Shown: positions 47,314 through 61,139 of the stretch, one piece after another
How the letters are laid out: the number at the start of each line of letters is the position of its first letter
How positions within the stretch are numbered: the stretch's first letter is position 1
Source: Isoetes taiwanensis
Lineage: Eukaryota; Streptophyta; Lycopodiopsida; Isoetales; Isoetaceae
Assembly (NCBI GenBank): GCA_021234155.1
Contig: JAJEKV010000041.1
Coordinates: 2,732,447 to 2,796,446, forward strand
Length of the DNA stretch: 64,000 bases
Reading direction: 5' to 3'
The notes under the pieces: generated by a model
The model's database searches: none
Told to the model about the DNA's origin: nothing
What the model saw: only the letters and a program-made list of their open reading frames with translations
Position numbers and translations under genes: made by a program

Positions 47314-50300
47314 ATGGACTTCAAGCAGCTATCGGAAAATGAAGAGGAGAATTTACAAAACATAGTCAGCAAAGCTTTTTTTATGGGAAGAAGTCTGATA
47401 TCACATCAGCTAGACTCATTCAATTATTTTACAGACCGTATATCCCAAGTCTTCGCAGACATTCCAGTATGGGAAGTGGAGCCTGATCACTTGGCAGGGT
47501 CAGTTAGGACAGAAACAGGGCTGCCAAAACATGGAAGGATCAAATTCGGAAGCATAAGTTTGAAGAGACCAGGAACCATTCTTGACCAGGATGGGAAAGA
47601 GCATGGTACGCCTATCCTACCAAGTGAGGCACGGCTGCGAAATCTCACTTATGCCGCCAAGCTCTATGCTGACGTTGAGCTTCAGGTGCGAGATTCTTGA
47701 ACAATATGCCATGCAATTTCACGTTTCTTGTGTTAGATTTTCTCTGATATAATTTGATGTATTACCTCAAAAAATGCTGAAAATTTGTTAATGTTGAAAT
47801 ATTACATAAAGACCAAATGCTCCATACAGCTTCTAGTCCTTAGGGAAAAGGATGGCCTATTTGAATCATGCCTTTTATATTTTCTCCATTGATTGTCAAT
47901 CATGTCAAGGCAGAGGTGAAAGTGTTGGATCTGTTGGCTGCTCCTAAAGGCTGTGCTCTCCTTTTCTTCAAATATGTTAGTCATTGCAAGTTAGCTTTAA
48001 AATTAACAAATTAATAAACTCTTTTATCGATCCCATGCTAAATTTGTACATAAAGACGAATTATAAAATCAGACCAATAATATTCCAAGCCTTAATCTTC
48101 TTGAGATAAATTGACAACATTAATGCATTCTTATCGGCAATGGCAATGTCAAAGCAGATTCCAGAGATGCATTATCATATAGAAGTGTACTGTCTCGCCC
48201 ATTAGTAGGCATGCAAAAGGAGTGTATAGTTATTTTTCTGCTTGTTAGGGGAAGGATTCTTTGATGGAGCAGAATGTAGAACTGTAGTGCCTCATCTTAT
48301 GGTGGGGACATAAAATGCTAATTAGCAATCAGTTTTTGTTCCTTCCATGGACATACTCCTAACATAGTTCATTTTGACAGATATACACAAAGAATTCTAC
48401 TAATGGAAACCTGAAAGCTGCAATGAAGCAAGAAACAATATTGGAGAATAGACAATCTAAAAATGTATTACTTGGGGAGATACCTATCATGGTCAAATCT
48501 AAGTTTTGCAACTTGAGCAATATGCAGCCCGAGAACATGGATTCTAATGCATTATGGAAAAGTGGAGATTGTTACTTTGATATGGGTGGCTATTTTATTA
48601 TCAATGGTGCAGAAAGGGTATTTCTCATTAGAACGTTCCATTCTAGTTGTCTCCATGTCCATACTTTGAAGTTTCTTCCTTTGCAGGTTATGATTGCACA
48701 AGAAGAAAGATTTTTACAGCGGGTCTGGGTATCAGATAAAGGGGAATGGAGAGCAACCTTCTCTTCTCCAGCAAAGGGACACCTGAAGTACGGCTCCACG
48801 ACCTCGATCAAGCTGATGCAGACAAAATTTGAGCCACCAATCATATGCTTGGATATTCGTGGAATTGGCCTCATTCCTATCAGCATTGTGTTTTGTGCCC
48901 TGGGAATCAACACAGACAGAGACCTGCTTCAAGCAATAACCTTAAATTTAGAAGACAATGTGCTTATCGATCTAATTCGACCGACTTTAAAAAAAGGGGA
49001 AGATGAAATGGTTCAATTTATAATTGCAAATTATCCTTCAGAAAACCCTCGGACAAGCATACACAACAGTCAGATAGCTCTGCATTTTATAGGATCTTGC
49101 ATAACCAACAGGACAACCGAACCTGTAGAAGCTGCTTGGCATTTACTTGAGACCAGGTTTCTTCCACATATGGAAGACAGTTTGAGGAAGGCCTTATTTT
49201 TAGGCCATATGGTCAATTGCTTATGCCAATGCTATCTGAAGCGTCATGGCCTTGAAGATAAAAGTAATTACAGAAATAAAAGACTTGACTTGCCGGGAAC
49301 TTTGTTTACTTATCAGCTTAGGCACTTGATGGAGCGCTTTCAGCGCGAATTTTGCAAGAACCTGCAAAAGAAAATCTCAAAGGGTAAAAAGGTGATCACA
49401 GGAAGTGAGCTTGTGGACCCAAAAATAATTACCATGGGTTTTAACAGAGCATTCACTCAGAATTGGACTACAAGGAATAAGGCTGGATCCAACAACACAG
49501 GCGTTGTTACAGCAATACTTGACCGCACGAATCCAATGGCTACTGTTTACCATCTACGCACAACAAGGACACCAGTTGCATATGCTGGAAGAATTGTTGA
49601 TGCGCATTATCCGTAAGTATTGCGTTTCTATACATATTATTTAAGTATACATATACATATCCTCATTCTTGCCACATTTCATACAATGCTACTTAGTACA
49701 TATACATCTATTCCTAGAAGCTATATCAGTATGTTCTAGATCAGTCTTTCTATTTGTATTCCTTGTAGATCCAGCCTCAATTGTTACTTTAGGCTAGCTG
49801 AAATTAGGATGACAGGAAACCTTCTTCATTGGGCCTACATAGGGATAAGTAACAGCTCATAAGAATATATCCATCCCGTGCAAATTCTTGCTTGCTTGTC
49901 ATCAGATAATGGAGAAAAAGTCATTAGAATATCTTGAATGCCAATAGATATTGGATGGATCCTAAACAGTGATGTATGGCATGCAAGTGAACATCATCTG
50001 TGACTCTCTATCCAATCTGGTGCAATGCTGGCAAGTCAGTCCAGAATCTGAAGATTTGGATCGCATGCTATTTTCTTAATATTGAGAAGTGGTGAGGTTG
50101 CATTTTGCATTGCAGTTCATGGTTACTGCTTTAATGCTTAATGCCATGATGATAACCAAATTATGAGAGGCTTTTGTACTTCTATTATAACTGGCCAGGA
50201 GACCTGTATGGAGAGAGAAAACACGATTACTGGAAATGGCTCTTATGTTAGTATTTATTTGTCCTGAGCCTATATGTCTTTGTACCTGGTTAGGAAGAGT

Positions 50301-53300
50301 GTAGGCTGTTGCTTGGAAACATAATTTGAACTGGTAAACGTCTTGGATATTAGACAAACCATATGACTTCCATCCAATAAGGCATTTCCTGAAAGTTGCA
50401 GCCTGCCTTTTGCTTGCAAGTCCATTTATGCACACGGATGGGATGTCATCTTGCTGACCTTTTCTATCAAAAAATTACTTCTTCTTGAGCTTCCAGTGCT
50501 TTATAAATTCCAGGGTATTTCTGTCTGCGCAAGAAAACTTATACAACCTCTGGATTAACAAATATTCAAATGCGTTAAAATGAATAGCAGATGAGTTACT
50601 CCCAAGGTTGTGCAGAAACAAATTCAGCAATGCTGATAAATTTCATATGGCCCTGCAGGATTACCATATCCGAACCAAAAATTGCCTGATCCTCACATTC
50701 TTGGGTTTGATGTGCAATATTAGTTCTTCATATGGTAATTTTATGCAATCTATGAATTCGCATTTATTGTACTGGTATCAAACTCTTTTCAGAAATATAT
50801 CTCAATATGGAAGGGTATGCGCTGTAGACACACCAGATGGTGAAAATTGTGGGCTCGTAAAGAGCATGGCTGTTTTTGCAATTGTGACCCTCGAGACAGA
50901 AGAAAAACCTATTGAAGACGCTTTATTGGGCCAAATGCAGCTTCCTGAAGATATATTTCCATTGGGAAACTTTGTGAAAGTCTTTCTGAATGGAAAGTGG
51001 GTGGGCGTTACAAATAATGCAAATGATCTCGAGCAGCATGTCAAGAGGAAACGCCGAGGTGGAGAACTGGACTACCAGGCAAGGCTTTGGCCACATAAGG
51101 AGTAACTATGCGAACTCATTTTCTTATTGTGGTTCCCTGTTGCATTGCAGGTTGAAGTATGCTTTAGAGGAAAGGAGATAAATATATTTAGTGATGCTGG
51201 AAGGCTTCTGCGCCCATTGTTCATAGTGGACAAAAATGAGCTTTGCATAACCAAGAAGCATCTTTTTGAGTTGAAAAGAATGAAACCTCAAGACGGGTTC
51301 GATTACTTAGTTAATGAAGGTGTTATCGAATTTGTTGGAGCTGAAGAGGAGTACAGAGCTTCAATAGCTGGGTCTTTTCAAGATTTGAGGGGACCTGGCT
51401 CGCATCATACTTCATATACGCACATGGAACTGCATCCTGGCTCCCTTTTGGCAATTGGAGCATTTGTGATTCCATTTGCCAACCATAACCAGAGCTCGAG
51501 AGTTATGCAGCAGTCACGCAAGCACTGTAGGCAGGCCATTGGATTTAACTGCTCCAATTTACGGGTACGCTGTGCCACCACGTCACATGAGTTGTTATAT
51601 CCTCAAAGGCCACTTGTAAGAACCCAGGCAATCGCTCTGATAGGAAGGCCAGTGATAGAAGATATTCTTGTTAGGGTTAGTTATAGGAAGTTCTGCTCAT
51701 AAAGCAGAAGTCTGCCACGTCATAAATATGGCAGAGATATCGTTGTACTTTAGGATTATAAGTACCAGGCTGTTCCAACGATTCTGGACGGCTTATTTGC
51801 ACAATTCTGGTCCTGGGTTCTTGCTCTCTTGTTTGATCCATTCTGCTACATGGTATCAGAGCTTAGGGGTGACAAGAGAAAAGGCGATTCAAGAAAGGTG
51901 GGCAGGAAATTACCTCAGCGTGATTGTTGAGAGGGAGCCGGTGAGGGAGCCGTGACAAAAGAGGAAAGGAGAAAAGCAAGCATGTCAAATCTGCAAATTG
52001 ACTTGAAGAATTTAGAGAGTTGGATCAACCAATGCACAGTGATTGGTTCCGGAGGATGATCTAATCTATCCTAGAGGAGAGAGAACTCGGGATGTGGTCA
52101 CGGGGATGAGCCAATGCCCTAAGAGGAAGCCGAGGGAACCTCCAGGAAGAAAAGGAGGATCGGAAGGGGAGTGAGAAGAAAAAGGCAGAAAGGTCGAGTG
52201 GAAGAAAAAAAGATAACAAGGCCAAGACTACCATTATCTTTGGCCTTAAAGATCTTCATATACCGCTGATTCGTTTGAAGTGCATACTAAAGAGGGATGG
52301 GAATGTTTAGAGAAGACCTTTCTCCAAAACCACACAAGTTTTAAGATGAGGCTATGGAAGGAATTCTTCAATGCCAAGATGCGAAGGCGTCATGTGGAAC
52401 ACATTAGTAAGATGCATGCGTTGGAAAGTCAATTGGGGAACCTTGAATCACCATATCGTGATGAAGATATGGCTATGGCATTGCTAGTAAGCCTCCCCGA
52501 TTCTTTGCGACCATGAAGCGTAACCATGGGTCGTAACACGGGAAAACTCCAATCAGAAGTTGTCAAGTGGGGAATTCTAAATGCCCAATTGAGATGCAAT
52601 CCGTCAAGCAGAAGAAACCGCATTTTCTTGGCGAAGGGGCGGTAAGACTCTCGTGATCCTCCAACTTGGCCGGAATTGCAACAGATCGGCACATCTCTCA
52701 CACAGAGAACTCGACGATCTGAGGATAAATCATCGGGGAGAAGAGAGAGCTGTGGTAGAAGAGAAACTACGAAAAGAAGAGGACTATTTCGTGGCTGGAA
52801 GAGACACTAGGCATGAGAAAGAGAGCAGATCCGGAAAGATGACGGATCAGGAAGATTTTTCAAAGATGATAATCTCGGAGGCGTGGAGGAAGCAAATGAG
52901 ACATCCTGTGAGTGAAATGACCCGGACATCCCGCACGATGGAATAACAAACAGACTGCCGGGCCCATGTTGTCGATTCGAATCCTTTAAGCGGAGGATGA
53001 ATCGGCAAGTGATGGTGATGGATATGTTAAGGGATACATGGCCTTGTATGAAGAAAGCCCCACTATGGTATCACCTCATGTGTGCATGGGTATTGAAGAT
53101 CCGGATGAGGAATTTGACGAGGAATTTGACGGTGTGGCCACTATCACTCGCAAGAACAAAGCATGTGTCCGTACCACAACACTCCAATTTTCATTCTTTC
53201 CTTCACCAACGATGGGAAGAAGCCCTTGCATGCACTAGTCCAAGGAACCCTCTTGCAACTCAAAGTTTGCTAGCGGAGGTTCAAGGTGAGGCATTTGAAG

Positions 53301-56300
53301 CCAATGCGGACACATCACGGTGTTGGATCATGGATTGCGGGGCCACCCATCTTATGACACCCCATAAAATGTGGTTCTTGACATTGGACCCACGCGCCTC
53401 GTGTCAATTCAGAATGGCATCACTCGGCCTCCAGATTGAAGGGGAAGGCACTCTTGAGCTGTGTCTTTCAATGAGCGATACATGCCGCGAAAGGTCTTGC
53501 ATGTTCCAGGGATTAAAAGAAGTTTGCTTGCTCTATCCCGCTTTTTGGTGATGTGGGCATTCAATTCTTTATGAATTCTCAAAATATCCATTTTTCAATC
53601 GGGCCGGGCAGCCCATAGCCCGTGGAGTCGAGAGAAGGCAACTGCACAAATTCTATGAAGAATCAGGTCATGGATCGGGCCCTCATGTACCGCACACAAG
53701 GAGGAGGACTTGCAAAATTGTGGCATGCCGATTGGGACATTTGAGTGAAGCGGACTCAAGGCCCTTATTTCCAAGCATATGGTTACTTGGCATCCTGATT
53801 CACTAGCGCCACTCTCCGGCTCTGTGAGGGGATGTATCATGGCCAAACGACCTCAACGTACCTGGTCTAAGGACCAAGGAACTCGGCCGTCAGTACTTGG
53901 CCTCATACAATGGATGTTAGTGGTCCCTCTAGCGTCCCTCATTTGGTGGTGCTCGTATTTCATGGTCATTGTGGATGATTTCTCCCTGTTACACTCGTTT
54001 TTCCTCTCCTGCAAAAGTGAAGTCTTTCAATGCTTTCGGACTTGGCATAAGAAGGCTGAAAAAGCAAACACAACAAGTTCAGACTTTTCGATGTGACAAT
54101 GCACAAGAATATCTTTCTAAAGCGGTTCTCTAATTACTTGGATGAGGCATGGCATTCAAAGGCATTTCGGTATTCCTCATGAGCATCATCGAGCAGGCGT
54201 TGAGCAAGATTCGGACCCTCAAAGGAGAGTGCCACAGGTATGCTCAAATTTGCTGGCCTTTCCAGGTGGCTACAGGCGAAGCCATTGTTACAAACGACCT
54301 ATCTATCAATCGATACCCACGGTTGCAGGCCGAGGCACACCATTTGAAGCTTGGTTTGGTCACATTCCGGACATCAGCCATCTCCATCTTGGTTTGTCCA
54401 AACATATGCTCATGTGTCGCGCTGTTTATTCGAAGAAATCGAGGACCATGCTGCCAGTATCTTTGTTGGCTACATCCCAAGATAGTAAAGGCTACTAGTC
54501 TCTTTTGGATGCCAACACCCCAAGGTAATCAAAGCTATCTACGTTACATTTGATGAACAAGGCATGGAAGCTACCCTACTTTCGAGCTCATGTTAATACT
54601 GATTTATTCCAAGCTCCAGAGCACACTCGCCTCACGGCTTGATATTCCATTTGTCAATTCAGCTCCTTCTCCCTCTCCAACCGGTCTTCCTTCGTCTTCC
54701 CCGCTCCACCTCTCTCATCTATCCCCTCGTACCCAGATCTCCCTTGTCTCCCACCCTCACACCAAGGTCTCACATCCATCTTCCACGCCTCCATCCTCAT
54801 TGCCTCCCACCACTGCAGGTCCTTCCTCCTCCTCTCCACCGGGTCTAGATGGGTGCTCCTAAACCCACACCTGCGATGCGCTCTCGCCTATCGTGGCACC
54901 ACTCTTCTTGCCCGTGCAACCTCTCATCAAGACTATCTTGACCACCATTATCCTCGTTGGTGGCATGCCGGCTTAGATGAGGCCTGGGCCATCACGCATT
55001 TGTGCGATCTTGTGGAGCCTCTCACAATCGGAAGCTTTTGGCTGGACCTCATCTCTCCTTTGGGAAACTCGCCATGCAAGAGGAACTCCAATCCATGAAA
55101 GAGACTCAAGCGTGGGACTTGGTTCCATTACTGCAGTAGGAAGGCAATTGGCGCAAATGGGTCTTCAAGATCAAAACAGACAATCACATTGAACGCCCGA
55201 GCTCGCCTTGTTGCCAAAGGCTTCTCTCAAATCGCGAGGCTTGGATTATGATGAGACATTCTCCCGGTGGCTAAACTTGCTCTATCCGAGTAGTTCTTGC
55301 CCCGCAGCTCAAGAAAATGCGGAACTTCATCAAATGGATGTCAAGACCGTTCTTGAATGGGGACCTTTTAGAAGATATTTTCAAAGAGACGCTGAAGGCT
55401 TTTGGCAGAGCACAACCATAACCGGTATGTAAGCTGAATCGTTCTATTTATGGTCTCAAACAAAGTCCTCGTGCACGGTACACTAAGCTTGACAAATTCT
55501 TTACACACCGGCTATGCTTTCGGCCGTTCGAATGGAATGTCTATGTTGGGTTTACCCGCGGACATAAATCATTGTCGTAGTCTATGTCGATGACTTGATT
55601 CTTGCCACCAATTCCCTATCGCCCTTCACAATCTCAAGCAGCGGCTCAGCAGGCTTTTCATATGGTTGACCTCGGTCCTCTGCATCACTGCCTTGGTCTT
55701 GGATCACTTTCGCAATCGTACCACAGCTCTCGCTCATTCATCAACAAAAAGCCATTCATAAAATCTGCTCGATTTGGCCTTTCCAACGCATCTCCCAAAG
55801 CCACTCCCTCTGTCTACACATCTCAAATTATCCCTGATCAAGCTCCCAAGCTTGCTGAACAAGAACAGATGCATCAGATTCCATACCCGCAGTGCAGTTT
55901 GGCTGCCTCCTACGCACATTATGGTCAGCACTCGTCCAGATATCGCAGCTGCTGTAGGTCTTGTCGGTCGGTTCATGGAACATCCTCGGGCCCTGCTCAT
56001 TGGCAAGGGGTTGTTTAATCATTCGCTACTTAAAGGGCACTCTCATCTTGGATTACTCTATGCACCTGATCAACATGATCCCATGTTCGCTCCCTCGGCT
56101 TTGTTGATGCTGATTGGGCAGCGACATTGACACTGTAGATCCACCACAGGCTTTGCCATCATGCTCCATGGAGGATCAGTTACTTGGGTTTAGCTCCAAA
56201 CAGACCGGTGTTGCTCTTTTCTTTCCAACAGGAAGCGAGTACATGGCCACCTCTGCTGTTGTAAAGGAAACGCTTTGGCTGCGACAATTTCTTCAGGAAC

Positions 56301-57928
56301 TGGGCTTCTCAACTCAGACCTACTGTGATCTTCAATGACAGCCAAAGAGTGCCATTGCTCTCACCGAGAATCCCATTCTCCACAAACGCTCAAAACATAT
56401 TGGGATTCATCACCATTTTACCCGTGAACAGGTTCAGGCTGGCACTATCATAATGCAATATCTTCCCACACATCTCATGCCCGCTGATCTGCTCACTAAG
56501 CCTCTTCCAGCAGATCTCTTTGAGCGCCACCGACAATCTTTGGGCCTGCATGCCTCCTTGAGCAGAGCTAAGGGGCAGTACCATGACAGTTGTTTGTTTT
56601 CTTATGTCTACGCTCAAATGAGCATTTGTTCATTGTTATTTTTAGGAACTGCACAATGGACAAAATCCAATAGTGGCTGTACTAAGTGATACTGGCTATA
56701 ACCAGGAGGATTCAATTATTCTCAACCAATCCTCATTAGACCGCGGAATGTTCAGATCCATGCTTTTCCATACACACAAGGACGCCCTGAAACCCACTTT
56801 AGACCAACGTTTTGGCAAACCTAGTGAATCTGATGTTGGTGGGTATCGGAAGCAGAGCCATTATGACAAATTGGACAGCGATGGTCTGCCATATGTTGGG
56901 GCAACTCTTAGTTCTTCAGATGTGGTCATTGGAAAATTGTTCACTGCAGCAGGAGCAGATGTTCGGGAAGTGGATGCAAGCCAGAAGCTGAAACACACTG
57001 AGAGAGGGAGAGTGGATCAAGTCGTTATTGCAACAAAGGATGATGCAACGGTTGTCAAGGTGAGACTGAGGGAGTGTCGGACTCCTCAAGTAGGGGACAA
57101 GTTTTCTAGTATGCATGGGCAAAAAGGTGTTGTAGGCATGTGTTTCCACCAACAGGATCTTCCATTTACACAAAAGGGCATTGTTCCTGACTTGATTATC
57201 AACCCCCATGCTTTTCCAACGAGGCAGACTTTGGGTCAGTTGATAGAATGCCTGGCTGGGAAGGCTGCTGCAGTCTCTGGTCGGGAACAAGATGCTACCC
57301 CATTTTTGGAGAGATCTCTTCCTAGCTTTTCAGAGGAATTGCGCAAGTAAGCAACTTGCTTTTTCTTCTTTAACTTAGTTGTTGATTTATGTGCATATGC
57401 AAGCAATTTACTTGCCTTTTTTTCTTATGGCTTGCGAATTTTGTTGACAGGCATGGATTTCAACGGACAGGGATGGAGACCATGTACAGCGGTCGAGTGG
57501 GAACAAGAATGAAAGTAGGTGTTAATATAGGCGTGACGTTTTACCAGCGGCTGACTCACATGGCTGAAGACAAAATGAAGTATAGGCGGACTGGGTCTGT
57601 CCATCCATTGACCAGGCAGCCAATAGTAGATAGAAAGAGGCATGGCGGGATAAGGTTTGGGGAAATGGAAAGAGATTGTATGATTGCCCATGGTGCCTCT
57701 GTAACACTGCAGGAACGACTCTTCTTATTGAGCGATCCATATGTGATGTACATCTGCACAAAATGTCACAGGACTGCCAGTGTGGAGCAAAACAAAGTCC
57801 CCCGTTGTCGATTCTGCACATGTGGTTCCAACATTGTGCGTGTCAACATCCCATATGCCTGTAAACTGTTAAAGCAGGAACTAAACAGTATGGGAATGGA
57901 GCTCTTCTTCGATTGTCAGCCATGTTGA
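47314..57928 (+). CDS. NRPD2: Second-largest subunit of RNA polymerases IV and V (NRPD2/NRPE2-like)
   Basis: Coding exons: 47314-47685, 48381-48617, 48687-49612, 50793-51078, 51151-51675, 56646-57346, 57451-57928. Phases agree at every junction and the sum is 1174 codons, essentially the Arabidopsis NRPD2 length. It is the beta-like subunit of the plant polymerases that make and use silencing RNAs in RNA-directed DNA methylation in the nucleus. Domains in order: protrusion/lobe (GLISHQL-like start, GGYFIINGAER), fork (YGRVCAVDTPDGENCGLVK, typical of Pol IV/V), external regions, hybrid-binding (GYNQEDS near residue 799, SSMHGQKGV) and wall. A C-terminal clamp follows (GEMERDCMIAHGA, zinc ligands CTKC...CRFC near residue 1118). 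No stop or frameshift occurs in the exons. The start ATG 47314 follows a likely leader intron. Splice ends are inferred by homology and phase. Confidence 0.94.
47686..48380 (+). other. Pol IV/V gene, intron 1
   Basis: 695 bp, donor GTGCGA (weak) and acceptor TTTTGACAG. No insertion recognised. Confidence 0.75.
48618..48686 (+). other. Pol IV/V gene, 69-bp intron without stop codon
   Basis: The intron from gtattt to ttgcag is 69 bp, divisible by three and free of stops in frame. An unspliced message would still be read through with 23 extra residues. Homologues lack these residues between GAER and VMIAQEERF. Confidence 0.85.
49613..50792 (+). other. Pol IV/V gene, intron 3
   Basis: 1180 bp from GTAAGT to CTTTTCAG, phase 2. 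No transposon recognised. Frames inside it (for example 50608 onward before 50793) are intronic. Confidence 0.8.
51079..51150 (+). other. Pol IV/V gene, GC-AG intron 4
   Basis: The exon ends GACTACCAG and the intron starts GCAAGG, giving the known GC-AG class with the usual CAG|GCAAG context. No GT donor nearby keeps the phase. It is 72 bp long. Confidence 0.75.
51684..56640 (+). mobile_element. Decayed Ty1/copia element inside Pol IV/V intron 5
   Basis: The primer-binding site TGGTATCAGAGC lies at 51851-51862, preceded by an LTR-like end (...tgctaca). Many frameshifted pieces follow in copia order: gag helices (52280-52516), protease box (WIMDCGATHLMTP, 53330), integrase fragments (54000-54550), RT (LVAKGFSQI near 55210; CKLNRSIYGLKQSPRARY 55430-55490; VVYVDDLILAT 55575-55610). 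The RNase H end (NPILHKRSKHIGIHHHF to LTKPLPADLFERH) runs to 56540. No matching 3' LTR is found, so limits are approximate. The insertion is in the sense direction of the host gene. Confidence 0.88.
51851..51862 (+). promoter_or_regulatory. Copia primer-binding site
   Basis: TGGTATCAGAGC, complementary to the 3' end of initiator Met tRNA. It marks the end of a short 5' LTR of at most about 170 bp. Confidence 0.88.
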
Positions 57929-58267
57929 AAGAGCTCTTTCAGACATCTACTTTAATTTTGACCAATGCTCACGCATCTCGAGCTTCTTATCGTATTACTC
58001 TTTATTCTGGAACCTTTAAGTTAACAGGTTTGGTTTCTCTCTTGTAAGCTTTGGTTTCAAGTTAGTTAGTTACTCATTTTTGTACATATCATTTTAAATT
58101 TCTTGGAAACGTAATTATTTCGTATTGTTTTGAAAGTCATAATTGGCATGTGGGAGGAGGTTTTGTGTTGTAGCAGGCTGCTGAATGTGTTGTAGCTGTT
58201 AGTCGGCTAGCAGCAAGCACCCCCCGGCAAAACAAACCTTCTTTCTCCTTGGCAAGGCAGGACGCTA
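57929..58267 (+). other. 3' region of the Pol IV/V gene
   Basis: T-rich presumptive 3' untranslated sequence. No other gene. Confidence 0.55.
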
Positions 58268-59060
58268 GTAGTCCATGCATCTAGTTTACTGTTTAAAAAT
58301 TTATGGTCCAAAAATTAGGGTGGGCCACATATCCATACCATTACTCTTTTCTGCTCCTTTTCTGAAATTTTGTATACTCTCCTTTGTACCAACCGGGAAG
58401 CATTTGTAGGTTGTGTGGAAGGCACATTCTTAGAGTGGGGTGTGTGTGTGTGTTTCATTAGTAGAATAATGATGTGAAGGAACAATGTAAGGTTTAACAG
58501 ATAATACAATAGATGGATGAAGGTGGTTATAGCAGCAAGTTCTTTGAACAATTGTTGAATAATAAGGCAATATTGCCTAGTAAACCTAGATTTGCTGGAA
58601 GCAATTTGTAATACAAGTATCATTAGTAGTGATGCGTGAGAATATGCCAGCACTGGATATGGACCTCACGATTGTATGCATCGGTACATCAAGGTATGAA
58701 ACAACACCATGCATAACTGTTGGTATTAGGGATAGTTCTCCTAGAGCCTATAAATACCACAGGGACGAAGGATTTATCTACCAGAATTAGAAATCGAAAG
58801 TCGTTGCCTACAATTAAGACCCCTGTCTCAAACATGGCAAGAGAGAAGGGTGATTTGAATCAAGCCATCCGAAAGAGGGATAGTTGAAGAAAAGCAAAGT
58901 GAAGGTCCTAGTAAGAAGGTCTACCATTATCATAAGATGAGATATCCAGCATTGAAAGCTTGCCAAGTTGAGGAGAAAGAAAGGACAGTGACAAATGCAG
59001 TAGGAATAGAACAGAATAGAATGGGTTTTATCATCCATTGACACCAATAGGAATAGAATA

Positions 59061-60255
59061 GAGGGGATAGCAATGCCTAAATGCAATAGTAAGACTACTG
59101 ACCATGTGACTGAGGCAATAAGCATAGCAGACACCAAGGATGCCACTACGGAAGATGCATTCGAATTTACCTACAACAACCAATAAGCTGACAATTCCGG
59201 TGCAACCATCATGGAGAAGCCAAAGAGCACTACTCGAATTTTAAAGGTATGATAGTATTAATTTTGAGAAAATGGTTGTATAGGCTTGACGTAGAATTCA
59301 CGCTACATATCTGGAAGAATGTATCGTCACCTCCGTGGAAAACACAAGAGGCCATATGCAAAAGTACATCTCCATGGATTATACTTTTCTTGTGCGTCCA
59401 AAATAATGGTCCATCCTTAAGATTTTTATTATTTGCAGCCTATTTCTTAGTAATTCCTAGGGGTGTGTTCAATATTTAATTTATCATTTGTTCCTTTCAC
59501 CCAGCATTTAGGTCAAATCAAGGATCATTTCTAAGTACTTCCAACATATATTTCCTAGTGATCATTTTAATTTTTTGCTCGCAGTGTGGTACATGTAGTT
59601 AGCATTATGCTTAGATTTCATTTAAGCCCCTGTTTTCACTTTTTCCTAAAGCTGTTATGCTATACCTATGTTAATTCTAAAGAAGACTTTAGAAAAAGGC
59701 ATCATGCATAATCTAGATAGTTTCTGCCCATAGTAATCTAATGTTCATTCATCAAATCATATTATAAAGCCAAAGCCATGTGATATTATAATTTTGATCA
59801 TTTTTGTTCAAAATAAAACCCTATCTCAAGGATTCAAAATAATACCAAGATTTACGATAATATCAGACTTTCATGGAAACTTATGCTTATCATTATAATA
59901 TTTCGGCTCCACCACTTGGAATCTTATGGTTCTACACATATCTCTTTTTAAAAATACAAAATAGAGAGTAAGGGAATTTATTAACTGCACCCACAGACAA
60001 AAACAACAAGCATTAATATGGTTGTATTGTAAGGGATAGCAGGTGTTATGGATTTACTTGAGGTAATCCCATTTCACCTTGCATATATTTTCGTTATACA
60101 GCACTAAAAGATAGCAATTTCAAATAAAGGTCAACCCTATGATAATTTATTGGCTGCTCCTATATAAACATTGGAAGCCAAAACAAATATGTAATCTATT
60201 GATTTATTTGCTCCCTCACTTGAGATATTGTACATTCTTCCATATCTATAGCCCT
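59061..60255. other. Loop of the long inverted repeat
   Basis: AT-rich unique DNA; no gene recognised. Confidence 0.45.
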
Positions 60256-60345
60256 TTGGGGCATGGTCTAGTGGCAGGACTTTAAACTGCCACACCTGAG
60301 GCCTCAAGTTCAAACCTGGCCAATATCGATCTACTAGTAATAGGG
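60256..60345 (+). repeat. tRNA-derived SINE head
   Basis: A perfect A box (TGGTCTAGTGG, 60264-60274) and a B-box-like AGTTCAAACCT (60307-60317) are spaced as in tRNA genes. The flanks do not fold into an acceptor stem, so a SINE or tRNA-derived repeat is more likely than a working tRNA. A 36-bp direct duplication (aacaggtcctattcctattg start) follows near 60392-60462. Confidence 0.65.
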
Positions 60346-61107
60346 ACCTTAAAAATCCATTGCCTCAAGGTCACGGGTTCAAGTACGACTAACAGGTCCT
60401 ATTCCTATTGCCTTTGTCACTGCCCTAACAGGTCCTATTCCTATTGCCTTTGTCACTGCCCTTTCTTTCTCCTAAACTTGGCAAGCTTTCAATGCGGGAT
60501 ATCTCACAAACTTATAATAATGGTAGATCTGCTTACTAGAACCTTCACTTTGCTTTTCTTCAGCTATCCCACTTTCGGATGGCTTGATTCAAATCACCCT
60601 TCTCTCTTGCCATGTTTGAGACAGGGGTCTTAATTAAAGGCAACGACTTTCTATTTCTAATTCTGATAGATAAATCATTCATCCCTGTGGTATTTATAGA
60701 CTCTAGGGGAACTATTCCTAATGCCAACAGTTATACATGGTGTTGTTTCATACCTTGATGTACTGATGCATACAATCGTGAGGTCCATATCCTGCACTAG
60801 CATATTCTCATGCATCACTGCTAATGATACTTGTATTACCTGTTGCTTCCAGCAAATATTCTTGCCCTAAAACCATTTCAGGTCTTTATTCTTGTATTTC
60901 TTATTAGTAAACAATATAAACCCTAAGTATTTTATCCTTAGGTTTAGTAGGCAATATTGCCTTATATTCACAATTGTTCAAAGAACTTCCTGCTATAAAC
61001 ACCTTCATCCATCTATTATATTTATCTGTTAAACCTTTACATTGTTCCTTCACATCATTATTCTACTAATGAAACACACAATCCCTCCCCCTCCCTCCCT
61101 AACCCCC

Positions 61108-61139
<32 letters not shown>

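Noticed and set aside
54590-54862. Ser/Pro-rich frame as a host gene
   Set aside because: It lies between copia integrase and RT pieces, where such a low-complexity linker is normal.
60256-60345. Functional tRNA
   Set aside because: A and B boxes fit but 5' and 3' ends do not pair; SINE head preferred.
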